Source: Propionivibrio dicarboxylicus
GTDB taxonomy: Bacteria; Pseudomonadota; Gammaproteobacteria; Burkholderiales; Rhodocyclaceae
DNA: 64,000 nucleotides
Assembly: GCF_900099695.1 (NCBI RefSeq)
Contig: NZ_FNCY01000021.1
Coordinates: 1 to 64,000, forward strand
Direction: 5' to 3'
Numbering within the stretch: the first letter of the stretch is position 1; every line of letters starts with the position of its first letter. Below, one piece after another: positions 46,875-59,128 of this stretch. Position numbers and translations under genes: made by a program. The notes below the pieces were generated by a model. It ran no database searches. It saw only the letters and a list, made by a program, of their open reading frames with translations, and was not told the origin of the DNA.

Positions 46875-47678
46875 TCACTCATCGAAGGGCTTGTATTTGA
46901 GCTCCAGTTCGCGCTGGAACAAACTGGCCTGGTCGGGCTTGGGCAAGGGCGATGATTTCAGAATCGCCCGCTCGATGGCCTCGTCCAGTGCGCGGTTGCC
47001 GCTCGATTTGCTCAGCTTGACGCTGAGCACTTCACCGCTGGGGAGTTGAGTGACCTTGAAGACGGCTTCCGGATTGCCCTGGATCGACAAACCAGTGATA
47101 TTCATGTTGCCCTTGATCTTGCCGCGGATCTTCGACGCGTAGTCGGCCAGCCCGCGGTTCCGCGCGGCCGCCGCCTGCTCGGCTTTCAAACTCGACATCA
47201 TGTTGGCTTCAGCCTCGGCCCGGGCGCGCTGTTCTTGCACCGCCTTCTGCTGCTGCAACTGTTTCTGCTCCTGCTCCAGCGCCTTCTTCCAGTCGGGCGG
47301 CTCAGGCTTCTTGGGCTCTTCCTTCTTCGGTTCAGGCTTGGGCTCGGGCTTCTTGGGTTCTTCCTTCTTGGGCTTTTCCTTGTCCTTGACAGCAATGTCA
47401 GGCTTGACCGGCGCCGGCGGCTCGACTTTCGGGACAGGCTTGGGCTCCGGTTTAGGTTCGGGCTTCGGCTCAGGCTTGGGCGGCTCGGGCGGTGTCTCGA
47501 CCACCGGCGCCGGCGCAGCAACCGAGCGCCAGACCTCGACCTCGACGGCGGTCGGCTGACTCTTCCATTGCACACCGAAGAACAGCGCGCCGATCAGGAT
47601 CAGGTGAACAGCCGCCGCCAACACCAACGCGGTAACGTTGGTTTCTTCTTCCGGCGGCAAGGGAGTTGGCGTATCCAC
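46875..47678 (-). CDS. tolA: Tol-Pal system protein TolA
   Basis: Inner-membrane protein with an N-terminal anchor (ALVLAAAVHLILIGALFFGV), a long Pro/Lys/Glu linker made of short repeats (EPKPEPKPEPKPVPKVEPPA, KKEEPKKPEPKPEPKKEEPK) that spans the periplasm, and a C-terminal domain (MNITGLSIQGNPEAVFKVTQ, LPSGEVLSVKLSKSSGNRAL). The repeats are exact enough to be prone to length change. It transduces proton-motive energy from TolQR to Pal. Confidence 0.93.
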   Translation of the reverse strand: MDTPTPLPPEEETNVTALVLAAAVHLILIGALFFGVQWKSQPTAVEVEVWRSVAAPAPVVETPPEPPKPEPKPEPKPEPKPVPKVEPPAPVKPDIAVKDKEKPKKEEPKKPEPKPEPKKEEPKKPEPPDWKKALEQEQKQLQQQKAVQEQRARAEAEANMMSSLKAEQAAAARNRGLADYASKIRGKIKGNMNITGLSIQGNPEAVFKVTQLPSGEVLSVKLSKSSGNRALDEAIERAILKSSPLPKPDQASLFQRELELKYKPFDE

Positions 47679-47692
47679 GGAAATGTCGGGAT

Positions 47693-48097
47693 TTACTTGC
47701 CGGTCGGCTGCACCAGCAGCCCGATGCGCTTGACCTGCTGGCGCTGCAACTCGTCCATGATGCTGAGCACGGCTTCGTATTTGACGTTCTTGTCGCCGAC
47801 GATGAGTACCGGTTGCTCCGGATTCTTGCGCTGCGCATCGAGGATGGCCGCCGACAGTTCGCTGCGCGTCATGCTGCGCTCAGCCTTGCCGGGATACGAG
47901 AGCGCCAGCGACTGGTCGGCGCGGATATTCACCTGCAACGCCTCTGCCGGCGCCTGCGCGGCCTTGCCGACCGACGGCACGTCGATGCTGGCGGTCGTCA
48001 TCATCGGCGCCGTCACCATGAAGATGACGAGCAGCACGAGCATGACGTCGATATAGGGGACGACGTTGATTTCGTTTTTGAGACGACGTTCGCGCAT
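47693..48097 (-). CDS. tolR: Tol-Pal system protein TolR
   Basis: 134-residue ExbD/TolR family protein: short cytoplasmic start (KNEINVVPYIDVMLVLLVIF), with the conserved Asp in the single transmembrane helix, and the periplasmic domain (AILDAQRKNPEQPVLIVGDK). Forms the energising motor with TolQ. Overall length and order are standard. Confidence 0.95.
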   Translation of the reverse strand: MRERRLKNEINVVPYIDVMLVLLVIFMVTAPMMTTASIDVPSVGKAAQAPAEALQVNIRADQSLALSYPGKAERSMTRSELSAAILDAQRKNPEQPVLIVGDKNVKYEAVLSIMDELQRQQVKRIGLLVQPTGK

Positions 48098-48109
48098 ATC
48101 GCCTCCGGA

Positions 48110-48787
48110 TCAGCGCATCTGCCGCTGCAGGATGTTCGAGAACTCTTCCATGAAGGACTCGAAGCGGGTCGCGAGTCGATCGATCTCGTGCGAGAAGCGG
48201 TTGTAGGCAACCACCGCCGGAATGGCAGCGAACAGGCCGATGGCCGTCGCCACGAGCGCCTCTGCGATACCCGGCGCCACCGCCGACAGCGTCGCCTGAC
48301 CGACGTTGGACAGGCCGCGGAAGGAGTGCATGATCCCCCAGACGGTACCGAACAGGCCAACATACGGGCTGACCGAACCCACCGAGGCAAGGAAGGCCAA
48401 ATGCGCGTCGATATTGTCGACCTCGCGCTGGTAGGTGGCGCGCATGGCCCGGCGCGAGCCGTCGATCACATCCTTGGGATCGAGGTTCTTCTGGCTGCGC
48501 AGCTTGGTGAATTCGCGGAATCCAGCCTCGAAAATGCGCTCCATGCTGCCGGTACCGTGGCGATTATTGACCGCGCTCTGGTACAGGCTGTTGAGGTCCC
48601 CACCGCTCCAGAAATCGCGCTCGAACTGTTCGGTCTGCGTCCGGGCTTCGCGCACCGTGAACCACTTGCGGAAGATGTAGTACCAGGACATGAAAGAGAC
48701 ACTCGCCAGGATCGCCATCACGAACTGCACGACGGCACTGGCATTGAGGATCAGGTGAAGAATCGAGAGATCTTGCGAAACGTTCAT
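48110..48787 (-). CDS. tolQ: Tol-Pal system protein TolQ
   Basis: 225-residue MotA/TolQ/ExbB family protein with three transmembrane segments: AVVQFVMAILASVSFMSWYY, SVGSVSPYVGLFGTVWGIMH, and IAEALVATAIGLFAAIPAVV. It forms the proton channel with TolR. Start overlaps the ybgC stop. Confidence 0.95.
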   Translation of the reverse strand: MNVSQDLSILHLILNASAVVQFVMAILASVSFMSWYYIFRKWFTVREARTQTEQFERDFWSGGDLNSLYQSAVNNRHGTGSMERIFEAGFREFTKLRSQKNLDPKDVIDGSRRAMRATYQREVDNIDAHLAFLASVGSVSPYVGLFGTVWGIMHSFRGLSNVGQATLSAVAPGIAEALVATAIGLFAAIPAVVAYNRFSHEIDRLATRFESFMEEFSNILQRQMR

Positions 48788-49227
48788 TGGATGACTTCCA
48801 GTTGAGTACGCAAAAAAGCGGGAATGGAGGTAATTTTCATCTGCGCCGCATTGACGCAGACGAGTTGGACGCGCGCCTCGATCAGATCATCCCAGCCGCT
48901 CTTGGCGTCCGGGTTGGCGCGCAGGATGTTCTGGCGAAAAAAAAGCTGCGAGCGCGTCACACGCTCCAGCGCGAGACCGACGACCACCTGATCGTCAAGC
49001 CGAGCCGGTTTCAGGTAATCGACAGCGATGTTGCGCACGACGAAGGCAATGCCGGGATCGCGCAACAGCGCGCTCTGGTCATGACCGATCGTCCTCAGCC
49101 ACTCGGTGCGGCAACGCTCCATAAACTTGAGATAGTTGGCGTAATAGACGACACCACCGGCATCGGTGTCCTCGTAGTAAATGCGCACAGGTAGCGTGAA
49201 GGCGTGTAATTGTTGTTGGTGCTCCAT
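48784..49227 (-). CDS. ybgC: Tol-Pal-linked acyl-CoA thioesterase YbgC
   Basis: A hot-dog fold thioesterase, 147 aa. The 4-hydroxybenzoyl-CoA-type motif YYEDTDAGGVVYYANYLKFM includes the catalytic Asp. It hydrolyses acyl-CoAs and is the usual first gene of the tol-pal operon. Four-base overlap with tolQ. Confidence 0.93.
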   Translation of the reverse strand: MEHQQQLHAFTLPVRIYYEDTDAGGVVYYANYLKFMERCRTEWLRTIGHDQSALLRDPGIAFVVRNIAVDYLKPARLDDQVVVGLALERVTRSQLFFRQNILRANPDAKSGWDDLIEARVQLVCVNAAQMKITSIPAFLRTQLEVIQ

Positions 49228-49295
49228 GGGCGGATTTTACTGCGCCAACACGGGCGCGGATGTAAGTATTTGTGACAAAACCGGTTAAGAACGCC

Positions 49296-50366
49296 TTATT
49301 GGCTGCGCCAGAACTCGCCTTGCCCCGAGGATGCGGGGGCTTCAAGGCCAAGGTGTCGATAGATCGCCGACGTGGCGACGCGGCCGCGGGGCGTCCGTTG
49401 CAAAAAGCCTTGCTGGATCAGGTAGGGTTCGAGAACATCTTCAATGGTGTCGCGCGCCTCGCCGATCGCAGCGGCCAGGTTATCGACGCCGACCGGCCCG
49501 CCGCCGAACTTGTCGATCACGGCTGCGATCAGTTTGCGGTCCATCAGGTCGAGTCCGCCATGATCGACATCGAGCATCGAGAGCGCCTGGTCGGCGATCT
49601 CCCGGGTGATGCGCCCGCTCGCCTTGACCTCGGCGTAATCGCGCACCCGGCGCAGCAGACGATTGGCGATCCGCGGCGTGCCGCGGGAACGTCGGGCAAT
49701 TTCCAGCGCGCCTTCGCTCTCTGCCGGCACGCTGAGCAATTGCGCCGAGCGCGTGACGATGTGCGTCAGTTCCTCGGGCGTGTAGAACTCGAGTCGGGAG
49801 ACGATACCGAAGCGATCACGCAGCGGATTGGTCAACATGCCGGCGCGCGTCGTCGCGCCAACCAGCGTGAAGGGCGGCAGATCGAGCTTGACCGAACGCG
49901 CCGCCGGTCCTTCGCCGATCATGATGTCGATCTGGAAATCCTCCATCGCCGGGTAGAGGATTTCCTCGACGACCGGCGACAGGCGGTGAATTTCGTCGAT
50001 GAACAGAACGTCGTACGGTTCGAGATTGGTCAGGATGGCAGCGAGATCGCCGGCCCGTTCGAGCACCGGCCCGGACGTCTGGCGCAGGCCGACGCCCATC
50101 TCGGCGGCAACGATATGCGCCAGCGTAGTCTTGCCCAGTCCCGGCGGGCCAAAGAGCAGGACATGGTCGAGCACGTCCTTGCGGCGCTTGGCAGCTTCGA
50201 TGAAGATCGCCAGCTGCTCGCGGATCTTGGCCTGTCCCACATATTCGGCCAGGCGCTTGGGCCGCAGCGCACGCTCGATCGCTTCTTCCTGCGACGACTT
50301 TGACTCGGCGGCGATCAGGCGGTCACTGGCCGCGCCGCCGGAGGAGAGAGGATCGACTTCAATCAT
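49296..50366 (-). CDS. ruvB: Holliday junction helicase RuvB
   Basis: Hexameric AAA+ motor of branch migration. Walker [21 protein letters not shown], Walker [14 protein letters not shown], sensor region and the C-terminal winged helix ([20 protein letters not shown]) are all present in 356 residues. ATG 50366 was chosen since MIEVDPLSS is a normal start. It acts with RuvA and RuvC encoded upstream, although a permease gene intervenes. Confidence 0.96.
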   Translation of the reverse strand: MIEVDPLSSGGAASDRLIAAESKSSQEEAIERALRPKRLAEYVGQAKIREQLAIFIEAAKRRKDVLDHVLLFGPPGLGKTTLAHIVAAEMGVGLRQTSGPVLERAGDLAAILTNLEPYDVLFIDEIHRLSPVVEEILYPAMEDFQIDIMIGEGPAARSVKLDLPPFTLVGATTRAGMLTNPLRDRFGIVSRLEFYTPEELTHIVTRSAQLLSVPAESEGALEIARRSRGTPRIANRLLRRVRDYAEVKASGRITREIADQALSMLDVDHGGLDLMDRKLIAAVIDKFGGGPVGVDNLAAAIGEARDTIEDVLEPYLIQQGFLQRTPRGRVATSAIYRHLGLEAPASSGQGEFWRSQ

Positions 50367-50371
50367 GGGCG

Positions 50372-51439
50372 CTAGATGACCGGAGAGACGTCGTCGTCGA
50401 CATGATCCAGCCATTCGCGGATCAGCACCTGCCCGAGCGCCAGCAGCGTCGGCCCGAGGAAAAGGCCGATGAAACCGAAGACGAGCACGCCGCCGAAAAC
50501 GCCGACGACAATCAATAGCAAGGGCAGACTCGAGGTCCGCGAAATCAGGATCGGCTTGAGGAAGTTGTCGACGCTGCTGATGCCGAACATGCCCCAGAGC
50601 ACCATGAAGATCGCCCAGCCGGTCTCGCCGCCCTCGTACAGCCAGACGGCGGCCCCGCCCCAGATCAGCGTGGCGCCGATCACCGGCACCATCGAGAAAA
50701 AGAAGGTCGCGACGGTCAGGATGACGATGCCGGGCACGCCGGCAATGATGAAACCGACCATCGCCACCAAGGCCTGCGCCAGCGCCGTGCCGACAATCCC
50801 GACCATCACCCCGGTGACGGTGCCGTCGGCCAGACGGAACATGCGTTCGCCCAGTTGCGCGCCGGCCAGTTTGTGGCTGGCGGTGCGTACTGCATCGGCA
50901 TAGACATCGGCATCGCGGAAGATGAAGAAAGCGAAGAAAATCACCAGCGCCAACTGGAAAAGCCCCTGGCCGAACAAGGAAACGGCAGCCAGCGCCAGCT
51001 TGCGCGTCGGCGCGATGAACTGGCGCAGCACCTCGTTCATCTCCTCGCGGCTGGCGATCAGCTTATGCCAATAGTCGGAGACCCCACCGCCGATCACCGG
51101 CATGTCAGACACCCAGGCAGGCACATCGACCGGCAGGCCGGACTCGAGGAACGGGCGTAGATAGGCGATGGCGAGTTCGACACCGTCCGCCAAAGACCCC
51201 GACAACACTGCCGCCGGCAGAACCAGCAACAACATCAGCAACAGGCACAGGAGCGCCGCCATCAGGTTGCGCCGCCCCCGGCAGATCTGCAGCAGCGCGT
51301 CGCGCATCGGCGAGGCGGCGACACAGATCACGATAGCCAGCAGGAGCGTGCCGATGAACGGCGTCAGCACGGCGATGCAGCCGATCAGCAGCAGCGCCAC
51401 GATGGCAATCTGCAGGATCTGTTTCTGGGTCGAATACAA
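50372..51439 (-). CDS. AI-2E family permease (inserted in ruv cluster)
   Basis: A 355-residue membrane protein of the AI-2E exporter family (PerM/TqsA-like), with 7-8 hydrophobic segments ([80 protein letters not shown]). Substrate unknown; names in this family rest on a few members exporting AI-2 or ions. The start is TTG 51439, three bases from the ruvA stop. It separates ruvA from ruvB. Confidence 0.85.
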   Translation of the reverse strand: MYSTQKQILQIAIVALLLIGCIAVLTPFIGTLLLAIVICVAASPMRDALLQICRGRRNLMAALLCLLLMLLLVLPAAVLSGSLADGVELAIAYLRPFLESGLPVDVPAWVSDMPVIGGGVSDYWHKLIASREEMNEVLRQFIAPTRKLALAAVSLFGQGLFQLALVIFFAFFIFRDADVYADAVRTASHKLAGAQLGERMFRLADGTVTGVMVGIVGTALAQALVAMVGFIIAGVPGIVILTVATFFFSMVPVIGATLIWGGAAVWLYEGGETGWAIFMVLWGMFGISSVDNFLKPILISRTSSLPLLLIVVGVFGGVLVFGFIGLFLGPTLLALGQVLIREWLDHVDDDVSPVI

Positions 51440-51441
51440 AA

Positions 51442-52017
51442 TTACACCTTGGAGAGCAGTTTGAGCGCCTGCCGGATACCGTCGGAAGTTCCGCAGCCCG
51501 CCGGCAGCGGCTTCATCGCCGCCAACGCCTCGCGCTCATTGTAACCTAGCGCCAGCAATGCATTAAGGATATCGCTGTGACTGTCATCGACGACACGCGC
51601 CGTCGTCGGCACGACGTTGGCGAGCTTGCCCTTGAGTTCGAGCAACAAGCGCTCCGCCGTTTTCTTGCCGATGCCCGGCACCTTGACGATGCGGCCGCTT
51701 TCCTGGCGCGCCACGGCATCGGCCAGATCCGCGACCGACAAGCCGGAAAGCACCGACAGCGCCGTCCTGGCACCAATCCCCGAAATGCGGATCAACTGAC
51801 GGAAGGCAAAACGCTCCGACTCGCTGCCGAAGCCGTAGAGAAAATGCCCGTCTTCGCGAATCGCCAGATGGGTCAGCAGCACCACCGGCTCACCCAGTGC
51901 CGGCAGGTTGTAGAAGGTGCTCATCGGCACATCGACTTCATAGCCGACCCCCATCACATCCACCATCACTTGGGGGGGATTCTTTTCGAGCAGCGTTCCG
52001 GCAAGACGTCCGATCAT
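51442..52017 (-). CDS. ruvA: Holliday junction binding protein RuvA
   Basis: 191 aa. N-terminal OB domain ([38 protein letters not shown]), helix-hairpin-helix pair ([40 protein letters not shown]) and a C-terminal RuvB-binding domain ([20 protein letters not shown]). It holds the four-way junction for RuvB. Start overlaps the ruvC stop. Confidence 0.96.
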   Translation of the reverse strand: MIGRLAGTLLEKNPPQVMVDVMGVGYEVDVPMSTFYNLPALGEPVVLLTHLAIREDGHFLYGFGSESERFAFRQLIRISGIGARTALSVLSGLSVADLADAVARQESGRIVKVPGIGKKTAERLLLELKGKLANVVPTTARVVDDSHSDILNALLALGYNEREALAAMKPLPAGCGTSDGIRQALKLLSKV

Positions 52018-52577
52018 TTTTTCTCCTTAATCTGCGTCAGCCGCCCGTGCCGACGCCGCGTTCCGACCACGTTCAACGCACCGATGCCTTGCCCGCCATG
52101 CGCATGCGCAATGGCGCACGCCAGGGCGTCAGCCGCATCCGGTGCCGGATCGCCGGCCAGGGACAAGAGCCGCCGGATCATGTGTTGCACCTGCACCTTG
52201 GCGGCCTTGCCGTTGCCGACGACCGCCTGCTTGATCTGCAAGGCCGTGTACTCAGCCACCCCGACACCGCCGGCCACCAGGCCAGTGATGGCGGCACCGC
52301 GCGCCTGACCCAGCAATAACGTCGATTGCGGGTTAACGTTGACGAAGACGATTTCGATGGCCGACTGATCGGGCTGGTAGCGCGCCACCAATTCGCGCAC
52401 CCCGGCATGAATGGTGCCCAGACGCTCGGGCAATGATGCCTCGCCATCGCTCTTGATGCAGCCGCTGGCGACATATTCCAGCGTGCTACCGACCTTCTCG
52501 ATAACGCCAAAACCGGTCACGCGCAGACCGGGGTCAATCCCGAGAATGCGGATGCGGGGGCGTGTCGAAGGAGTCAA
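52014..52577 (-). CDS. ruvC: Holliday junction resolvase RuvC
   Basis: About 187 aa from the TTG at 52577. The RNase H-like core starts [20 protein letters not shown] with the first catalytic Asp; further acidic sites lie in [20 protein letters not shown] and [17 protein letters not shown]. It cuts the junction on both strands. The upstream part of the open frame (52578-52718) has no homologous look, so the short start is used. First gene of the ruv cluster, divergent from the transporter. Confidence 0.92.
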   Translation of the reverse strand: MTPSTRPRIRILGIDPGLRVTGFGVIEKVGSTLEYVASGCIKSDGEASLPERLGTIHAGVRELVARYQPDQSAIEIVFVNVNPQSTLLLGQARGAAITGLVAGGVGVAEYTALQIKQAVVGNGKAAKVQVQHMIRRLLSLAGDPAPDAADALACAIAHAHGGQGIGALNVVGTRRRHGRLTQIKEKK

Positions 52578-52776
52578 GATGGGGCGCTCGGCGGTGAGGT
52601 CGTCGCCGCGCAGTATACCGGCTCCGCCGACCGCCCGGGCGCTGAGCGGAATTCCGCACAAAAATATTCTGTTTTTCTGGCCATCCGCACAGCAAAGGGG
52701 ATAATAGTCTCGCCTCAACTGATAAAAACCCCGGAAAAACAGACAGATCCGGAATCACTGCCGACTGCAGGAATCG

Positions 52777-52792
52777 GGAACGGGAATTGCTC
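52777..52792 (+). promoter_or_regulatory. Sigma-54-type promoter of the anion transporter
   Basis: GGGAACG-GGAA-TTGCT matches the -24/-12 consensus TGGCACG-N4-TTGCT in 10 of 12 defined positions, with GG and GC at the exact ten-base spacing. It lies 41 bases before the transporter ATG. A DctD-type sigma-54 activator gene stands two genes downstream. Confidence 0.7.
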
Positions 52793-52833
52793 AAGCGTTT
52801 GCGCATTGCTTCAATACCTACAGGAGAGTCAAT

Positions 52834-54348
52834 ATGAGCACCGCTCAAGTAGAAAAAGGGAAACCCAGCGCCTCGGCCGATGAGCCGCAGGGCCTCATGG
52901 CCCGTTACGGCCTGCTCTTGGCCAGCATCGCCCTGGTCATCATCATCGCTCTGCCGCACCAGACCGGACTGCCCGTCGCCGGACAGAACATGCTCGGCAT
53001 TCTGGTGTTCTCGGTCATCATCTGGATGACCGAAGCCGTGTCCTATCCGGTCAGCGCTGTGCTGATCACGACGCTGACCGCGTTCCTGCTCGGTTTTTCG
53101 CCGGAAATCGCCGACCCGACCAAGGTCATGGGAACCTCGAAAGGTCTGACGATCGCGCTCAACGGCTTCAGCAACACCGCCTGGGCGCTGGTCGGCGGCG
53201 CTTTGTTCCTGGCTGCGGCAATGACCCACACCGGCCTCGACAAGCGCATCGCGCTCGTCGTGCTGTCGAAAGTCGGCGCCAAGACCAGCCGCGTGCTGAT
53301 CGGCGTCATCGTCGTCGGCTTTCTGCTCAGCTTCGTCGTCCCCAGTACGACCGCCCGCGTGTCGTGCATGGTGCCGATCGTCATGGGCATCATCGTCGCC
53401 TTCGGCGTGCCGCTCAAGAGCCGCTTCGCCGCCGTGCTGATGATCGCCGTCGCACAGGCCGACAGTCTCTGGAACATCGGCATCAAGACCGCCGCCGCCC
53501 AGAACATGATCGCCGTCAGCTTCATCGAGAAGCAACTCGGTGTGAATATCTCCTGGCTCGACTGGTTCATCGCCGCCGCACCGTTCTCGGCCATCATGTC
53601 GGTGATTCTTTACTTTGTCCTGCTCAAGATGATCCCGCCGGAAACGCAGGAAATCGCTGGCGGACAGGCGATCGTCGCGAAAGCGCTGGCCGATCTCGGT
53701 CCGATGCGACCGGCCGAGAAGAAGCTGACCATCATCTCGCTGACGCTGCTCTTCTTCTGGGCGACCGAAAAGATCGTCCACCCGTTCGACACCTCGACGA
53801 CGACCATCGCCGCCATCGCGCTGATGTTCCTGCCGCGCATCGGCGTCATGAACTGGAAGCAGGCGCAAGGGGCCATTCCCTGGGGAACGCTGGTGTTGTT
53901 CGGCATCGGCATCAGCCTCGGCTCGGCGCTGTTGTCGACCAAGGCTGCTTCCTGGCTCGCGACCTGGATCACTGCCGCCTTCGGCCTGCAAACCGCCTCG
54001 GCGCTCGCCATCCTCGCCATCCTGGCGGCATTCCTGATCATCATCCACCTCGGCTTTGCCAGCGCCACCGGCCTCGCCGCCGCGATGATCCCGATCATCA
54101 TCTCGGTGCTGCAGAGCGTTAAAACACCGGGCATCGATGTCGTCGGCATGACAATGATCCTGCAGTACGTCGTCAGCTTCGGCATGATCCTGCCGGTCAA
54201 TGCGCCGCAAAACATGGTCGCCTATGGCACCGACACCTTCGAGGTACGTGACTTCGTGCGCACCGGCATTCCGCTGACGATCATCGCCTACCTGCTGATC
54301 CTCGTCATGGGGGCAACCTACTGGAAGTGGCTCGGCTACATGAGCTGA
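52834..54348 (+). CDS. DASS-family anion:sodium symporter
   Basis: A 504-residue transporter of the SLC13/DASS family with 11-12 transmembrane segments: LLASIALVIIIALPHQTGLP, TEAVSYPVSAVLITTLTAFL, FSNTAWALVGGALFLAAAMT, and the second sodium-substrate hairpin LPVNAPQNMVAYGTD (usually SNTAT or similar). Substrates of the family are di- or tricarboxylates (succinate, malate, citrate) or sulphate. It is followed by DctB/DctD and preceded by a sigma-54 promoter, so a C4-dicarboxylate is the best guess. AGGAGAG precedes the ATG. Confidence 0.88.
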   Translation: MSTAQVEKGKPSASADEPQGLMARYGLLLASIALVIIIALPHQTGLPVAGQNMLGILVFSVIIWMTEAVSYPVSAVLITTLTAFLLGFSPEIADPTKVMGTSKGLTIALNGFSNTAWALVGGALFLAAAMTHTGLDKRIALVVLSKVGAKTSRVLIGVIVVGFLLSFVVPSTTARVSCMVPIVMGIIVAFGVPLKSRFAAVLMIAVAQADSLWNIGIKTAAAQNMIAVSFIEKQLGVNISWLDWFIAAAPFSAIMSVILYFVLLKMIPPETQEIAGGQAIVAKALADLGPMRPAEKKLTIISLTLLFFWATEKIVHPFDTSTTTIAAIALMFLPRIGVMNWKQAQGAIPWGTLVLFGIGISLGSALLSTKAASWLATWITAAFGLQTASALAILAILAAFLIIIHLGFASATGLAAAMIPIIISVLQSVKTPGIDVVGMTMILQYVVSFGMILPVNAPQNMVAYGTDTFEVRDFVRTGIPLTIIAYLLILVMGATYWKWLGYMS

Positions 54349-54397
54349 TCCGCGCCTCGCCGGCTGCGACAACTGTCGTGGCCGGCACCACTGCCCC

Positions 54398-56244
54398 ATG
54401 GGATTTCTTGCCTATCTTTCACTGCACGCACGCCAGGATTGGCGCTGGCTTGGCTTGCGCATCCTGGCCACGGCGGCGCTGTGCGGACTCGGCGGCTGGC
54501 TCGTCGCGAGCCAGGTGCTGCGAGGCCAGATCGACCAGTTGGGCCAACAATCGCACCATCGCGCAGAATTCTATCGCCAGAGCCTCGAATCACTGCTCTC
54601 GCGCAACACCTCGCTGCCACGCATCATCGCCCGCGAAGATCGCCTGAAAGCGGTACTCCGGCATCCAGAGTCGGCCAACGCCCGCGCCACCGCCAATCGC
54701 TATCTCGCCGACATCCGCCGCGACGCCGACATCAACGCCGCCTTCCTGATGGATCACAGCGGCCTGACACTGGCAGCGAGCAATTTCGACCAACCCGGCT
54801 CCTACGTCGGCAACAGCTACGCCTTCCGCCCGTACTTTCTCGACGCGATGCAAAACGGGCTCGGCATCTTCTACGGGATCGGCGCAACCACCGGCGATCC
54901 CGGCTATTTCCTGACCGCACCGATCGAGATCGAGGGACAACGTCTCGGCGCCGCCACCGTCAAGATCAGTCTCGACGATTTCGAATCGGCACTGACGCGC
55001 AGCGGCGACAAGGTGCTGATCGCCGATGCCAATGGCGTCATCTTCCTGTCATCGATCCCCGAGTGGAAATATCTTTCGCTGGCGCCGCTCGACGCCGAGG
55101 CGCAACGCCGCATCGAAGCGTCACGACAATATCGCGAACGCCACATCAACCACCTCGATGCCGGACTCAAGCTCCAGGCCGCGCCCTATTCGGTGCGGCT
55201 CAAGCTCCCGGACAGCCCGGCCCAGAACACCCTCGTCGTTTCGGTGCCGACCGGCTCGCTCGGCTGGTCGATCCTGTTACTCACACGCACCGGCCCGGAA
55301 CGCCAGAATGCACTCTTCGCCGGCATCGCCACCGCCTTCGCGCTGGCCTTCGTCTTCTCGATGATCATCTACTTCCGCCTCAGCGTCCGTCGGCATGAAG
55401 AACGCGTACAGGCGGACGCCCGTCTGCGCCAGGCGCATCAGGAACTCGAACAGCGTATCGCCGAACGCACCGCCGATTTGCGCGCGACCAATGCCTCGCT
55501 CGAAGAGCGCATCGACCGACTCAAGACGACCGAGCGCATCCTGCGCGAAACCGGCGACAACGCTGTTCAGGCCGGCAAACTGGCGGTACTTGGGCAAATG
55601 GCGGCCGGCATCAGCCACGAGGTCAACCAGCCGCTTACCGCCATGCACACCCTCACCGACAACGCGCGCGACCTGCTCGATCGCGGCGATTTCGGCGAGG
55701 TCCGCAGCAATCTCGACGGCATCAAGCAGATGGCCGAACGCATGGGCCGCATTGCCGGTGAAATCAAGAATTTCACACGCAAGTCGCTGGTCGAGAAGCA
55801 GCCGGTCCCGGTCCTCAACGTGGTGTGCCAGGCGGCGATGCTCGTCGAGTCGCGGCGGCGGCTGGCCGACGCCACCCTCACGCTGCCCGAAATACCCGAA
55901 ACGCTTGCCGTTCTCGCCGACCCGCAACGCCTCGAACAGGTGTTGGTCAACCTGCTCCTCAACGCACTGGACGCCGTTGCGCCCTGCCCGACCCGACACG
56001 TCGCCGTGCTCGCCGCCGTCGATGCCGAACGCATCTGCATCATCGTGCGGGACAGCGGCACCGGCATTCCCGAGAACGCGCTCGCCCACCTGTTCGAACC
56101 TTTCTTCACGACCAAGTCCTCGGGGCAAGGTCTCGGACTGGGCCTCTCGATATCACGCATGATCGTCCAGGAACTCGGCGGGACGATCGAAGCACACAAT
56201 CGCGAAAACGGCGGCGCCGATTTTTGCATCACGCTGGATAGAGC

Positions 56245-56248
<4 letters not shown>
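54398..56248 (+). CDS. dctB: Sensor histidine kinase DctB-like
   Basis: 616 aa. Two membrane segments (LGLRILATAALCGLGGWLVA and ALFAGIATAFALAFVFSMII) flank a periplasmic double-PAS-type sensor with the FRPYFLDAMQNGLGIFYGIG and GYFLTAPIEIEGQRLGAATV signature of dicarboxylate sensors. A coiled coil leads to the His box (ISHEVNQPLTAMHT, His about residue 407) and a standard ATPase domain (LLLNALDAV, GTGIPENALAHLFEPFFTTK, GQGLGLGLSIS). A hairpin (CCGGC, CGACA arms) precedes the gene. It partners the next gene, which overlaps its stop. Confidence 0.88.
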
Positions 56249-57603
<1,355 letters not shown>

Positions 57604-57616
57604 CGGAAAGGCGACG

Positions 57617-59026
57617 TTAGCGGCGCTCCGCCACCCAGCGCAGCAAGGCATCCATCGCCGGTTTGCCCAAACGCGAGCGCGGATCGTTAATCAGGAACAC
57701 CACGACCCAGCGTCGGTTGCTGTTGTCGAGTACATAGCCGGCAATCGCGCGCACGCCTTCGAGATAGCCGGTCTTCAAATGCGCCCGTCCCGTCGCCGTG
57801 CTGCCGTTCAGGCGCTTTTTCAGCGTGCCGTCGACGCCAGCCACCGGCAGCGAGGACACGAGTTCGGCCATTACCGGACTTTCCCAGGCCGCTCGCAACA
57901 ACTGGCCGAGGCCGTCAGCGGAAATCCGCTCGCTGCGCGACAGACCCGAACCGTTGTCGAGCACCAGTTCGGGCAGCGTCAGCCCCTTGCCCGACAACCA
58001 TGCACGGACTCGGCGACGCGCGCCATCCGGCGTCGCCGGTCGCTCGGCATCGAGGCTGAGAAAGATCTGCCGCGCCATGACGTTGTTGCTGTATTTATTG
58101 ACCTCGCGCACGATCTCGGCCAGCGTCGGCGACTCCTGAGCGACCACCGGCCGGGCGTTCGGCGGCACGACACCGACACGCACGCGCCCGGAAAAATGCC
58201 CGCCGAGTTCGCGCCACAAAGTCCGGAAAAGCCGTTCGACCTGTTCGTCGGCCGCCCACGGTGACAGATGCAGCGCCTTCTCGCCGCAGGCGAGCGGGAA
58301 GATGCCGGAGAGATCAATCGCCCCATCGACGACCGCGACCTTGAGTTTCTCGCGCCAGTCGCCGCACGCCTCGTCGGCAGCCTGCAGGCGGTTGTTGATG
58401 CGAACATCATCGCCCGGCGTATCGGTGATCACCGTCACCGCCTTGCGCCCTGTCTCGGGCACCAGACTCAGGCGGATGCTCTTGAGATTGACGAGCAGCG
58501 CGTCGGGCCCGGCGTTATAGGGCCGCAGCGGTTCGTGATCGAATTCGGCCGGATCGTGCGGCGGCACGTTGAAGGCGCTGCGGTCGAGCACCAGATCGCC
58601 GGCGATGTCGCCGACCCCGCGCAGGCGCAACTGGCGCAGGAGCAACCAGAATTGCTCGAGCCCGAGACGCGGATCGCCGCTACCGCGCAGATACAGATTG
58701 CCAGCCGCGTCGACGAAAGCCTCGGTCTTCCAGGTGTACGCCGGACCGAGCAGTTCGAGCGCCGTGTAAGTCGTCACCAATTTCATCACCGAGGCTGGAT
58801 TCATCGCCTGGCGCGCGTTATGACGAATCAGCGGCTGCGGGCTGTCGACGCCCTGAACGAGAACGCTGACGTTGCGCGTCGCAATGCCAGCGTCCTTGAG
58901 CGCCGCCAGCACCTCCGGCGGCAACTCAAGCGCCGAGGCCATGCTACTGAAAAGCAGGAACGCGCCAAAACAAACCGCTCGCCCGAACAAAGACCAGCCA
59001 CTCAGCCAACGAAGAACACAAACCAT
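57617..59026 (-). CDS. dacB: D-Ala-D-Ala carboxypeptidase DacB (PBP4)
   Basis: 469 aa from ATG 59026. A signal peptide ([20 protein letters not shown]) leads to a class C penicillin-binding fold with [15 protein letters not shown] (SxxK Ser and Lys), [15 protein letters not shown] (SxN) and [16 protein letters not shown] (KTG). It trims cross-links and pentapeptides in the periplasm. Convergent with dctD (13 bases between the stops). The long upstream frame is a shadow of the glpK region. Confidence 0.92.
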   Translation of the reverse strand: MVCVLRWLSGWSLFGRAVCFGAFLLFSSMASALELPPEVLAALKDAGIATRNVSVLVQGVDSPQPLIRHNARQAMNPASVMKLVTTYTALELLGPAYTWKTEAFVDAAGNLYLRGSGDPRLGLEQFWLLLRQLRLRGVGDIAGDLVLDRSAFNVPPHDPAEFDHEPLRPYNAGPDALLVNLKSIRLSLVPETGRKAVTVITDTPGDDVRINNRLQAADEACGDWREKLKVAVVDGAIDLSGIFPLACGEKALHLSPWAADEQVERLFRTLWRELGGHFSGRVRVGVVPPNARPVVAQESPTLAEIVREVNKYSNNVMARQIFLSLDAERPATPDGARRRVRAWLSGKGLTLPELVLDNGSGLSRSERISADGLGQLLRAAWESPVMAELVSSLPVAGVDGTLKKRLNGSTATGRAHLKTGYLEGVRAIAGYVLDNSNRRWVVVFLINDPRSRLGKPAMDALLRWVAERR

Positions 59027-59128
59027 GATTGCCGCACCGGAATATTGAAGCCAGCCGTGATCATACGCCGCTGCTACACTACACGCCGAAAGAACGACAC
59101 CGCCGCCAAGGCACGGAGGGCACCTGCC

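Noticed and set aside
52534-54399. A 621-codon - strand frame under the DASS transporter
   Set aside because: His/Asp/Arg-rich shadow; the + strand product is a clear membrane transporter.
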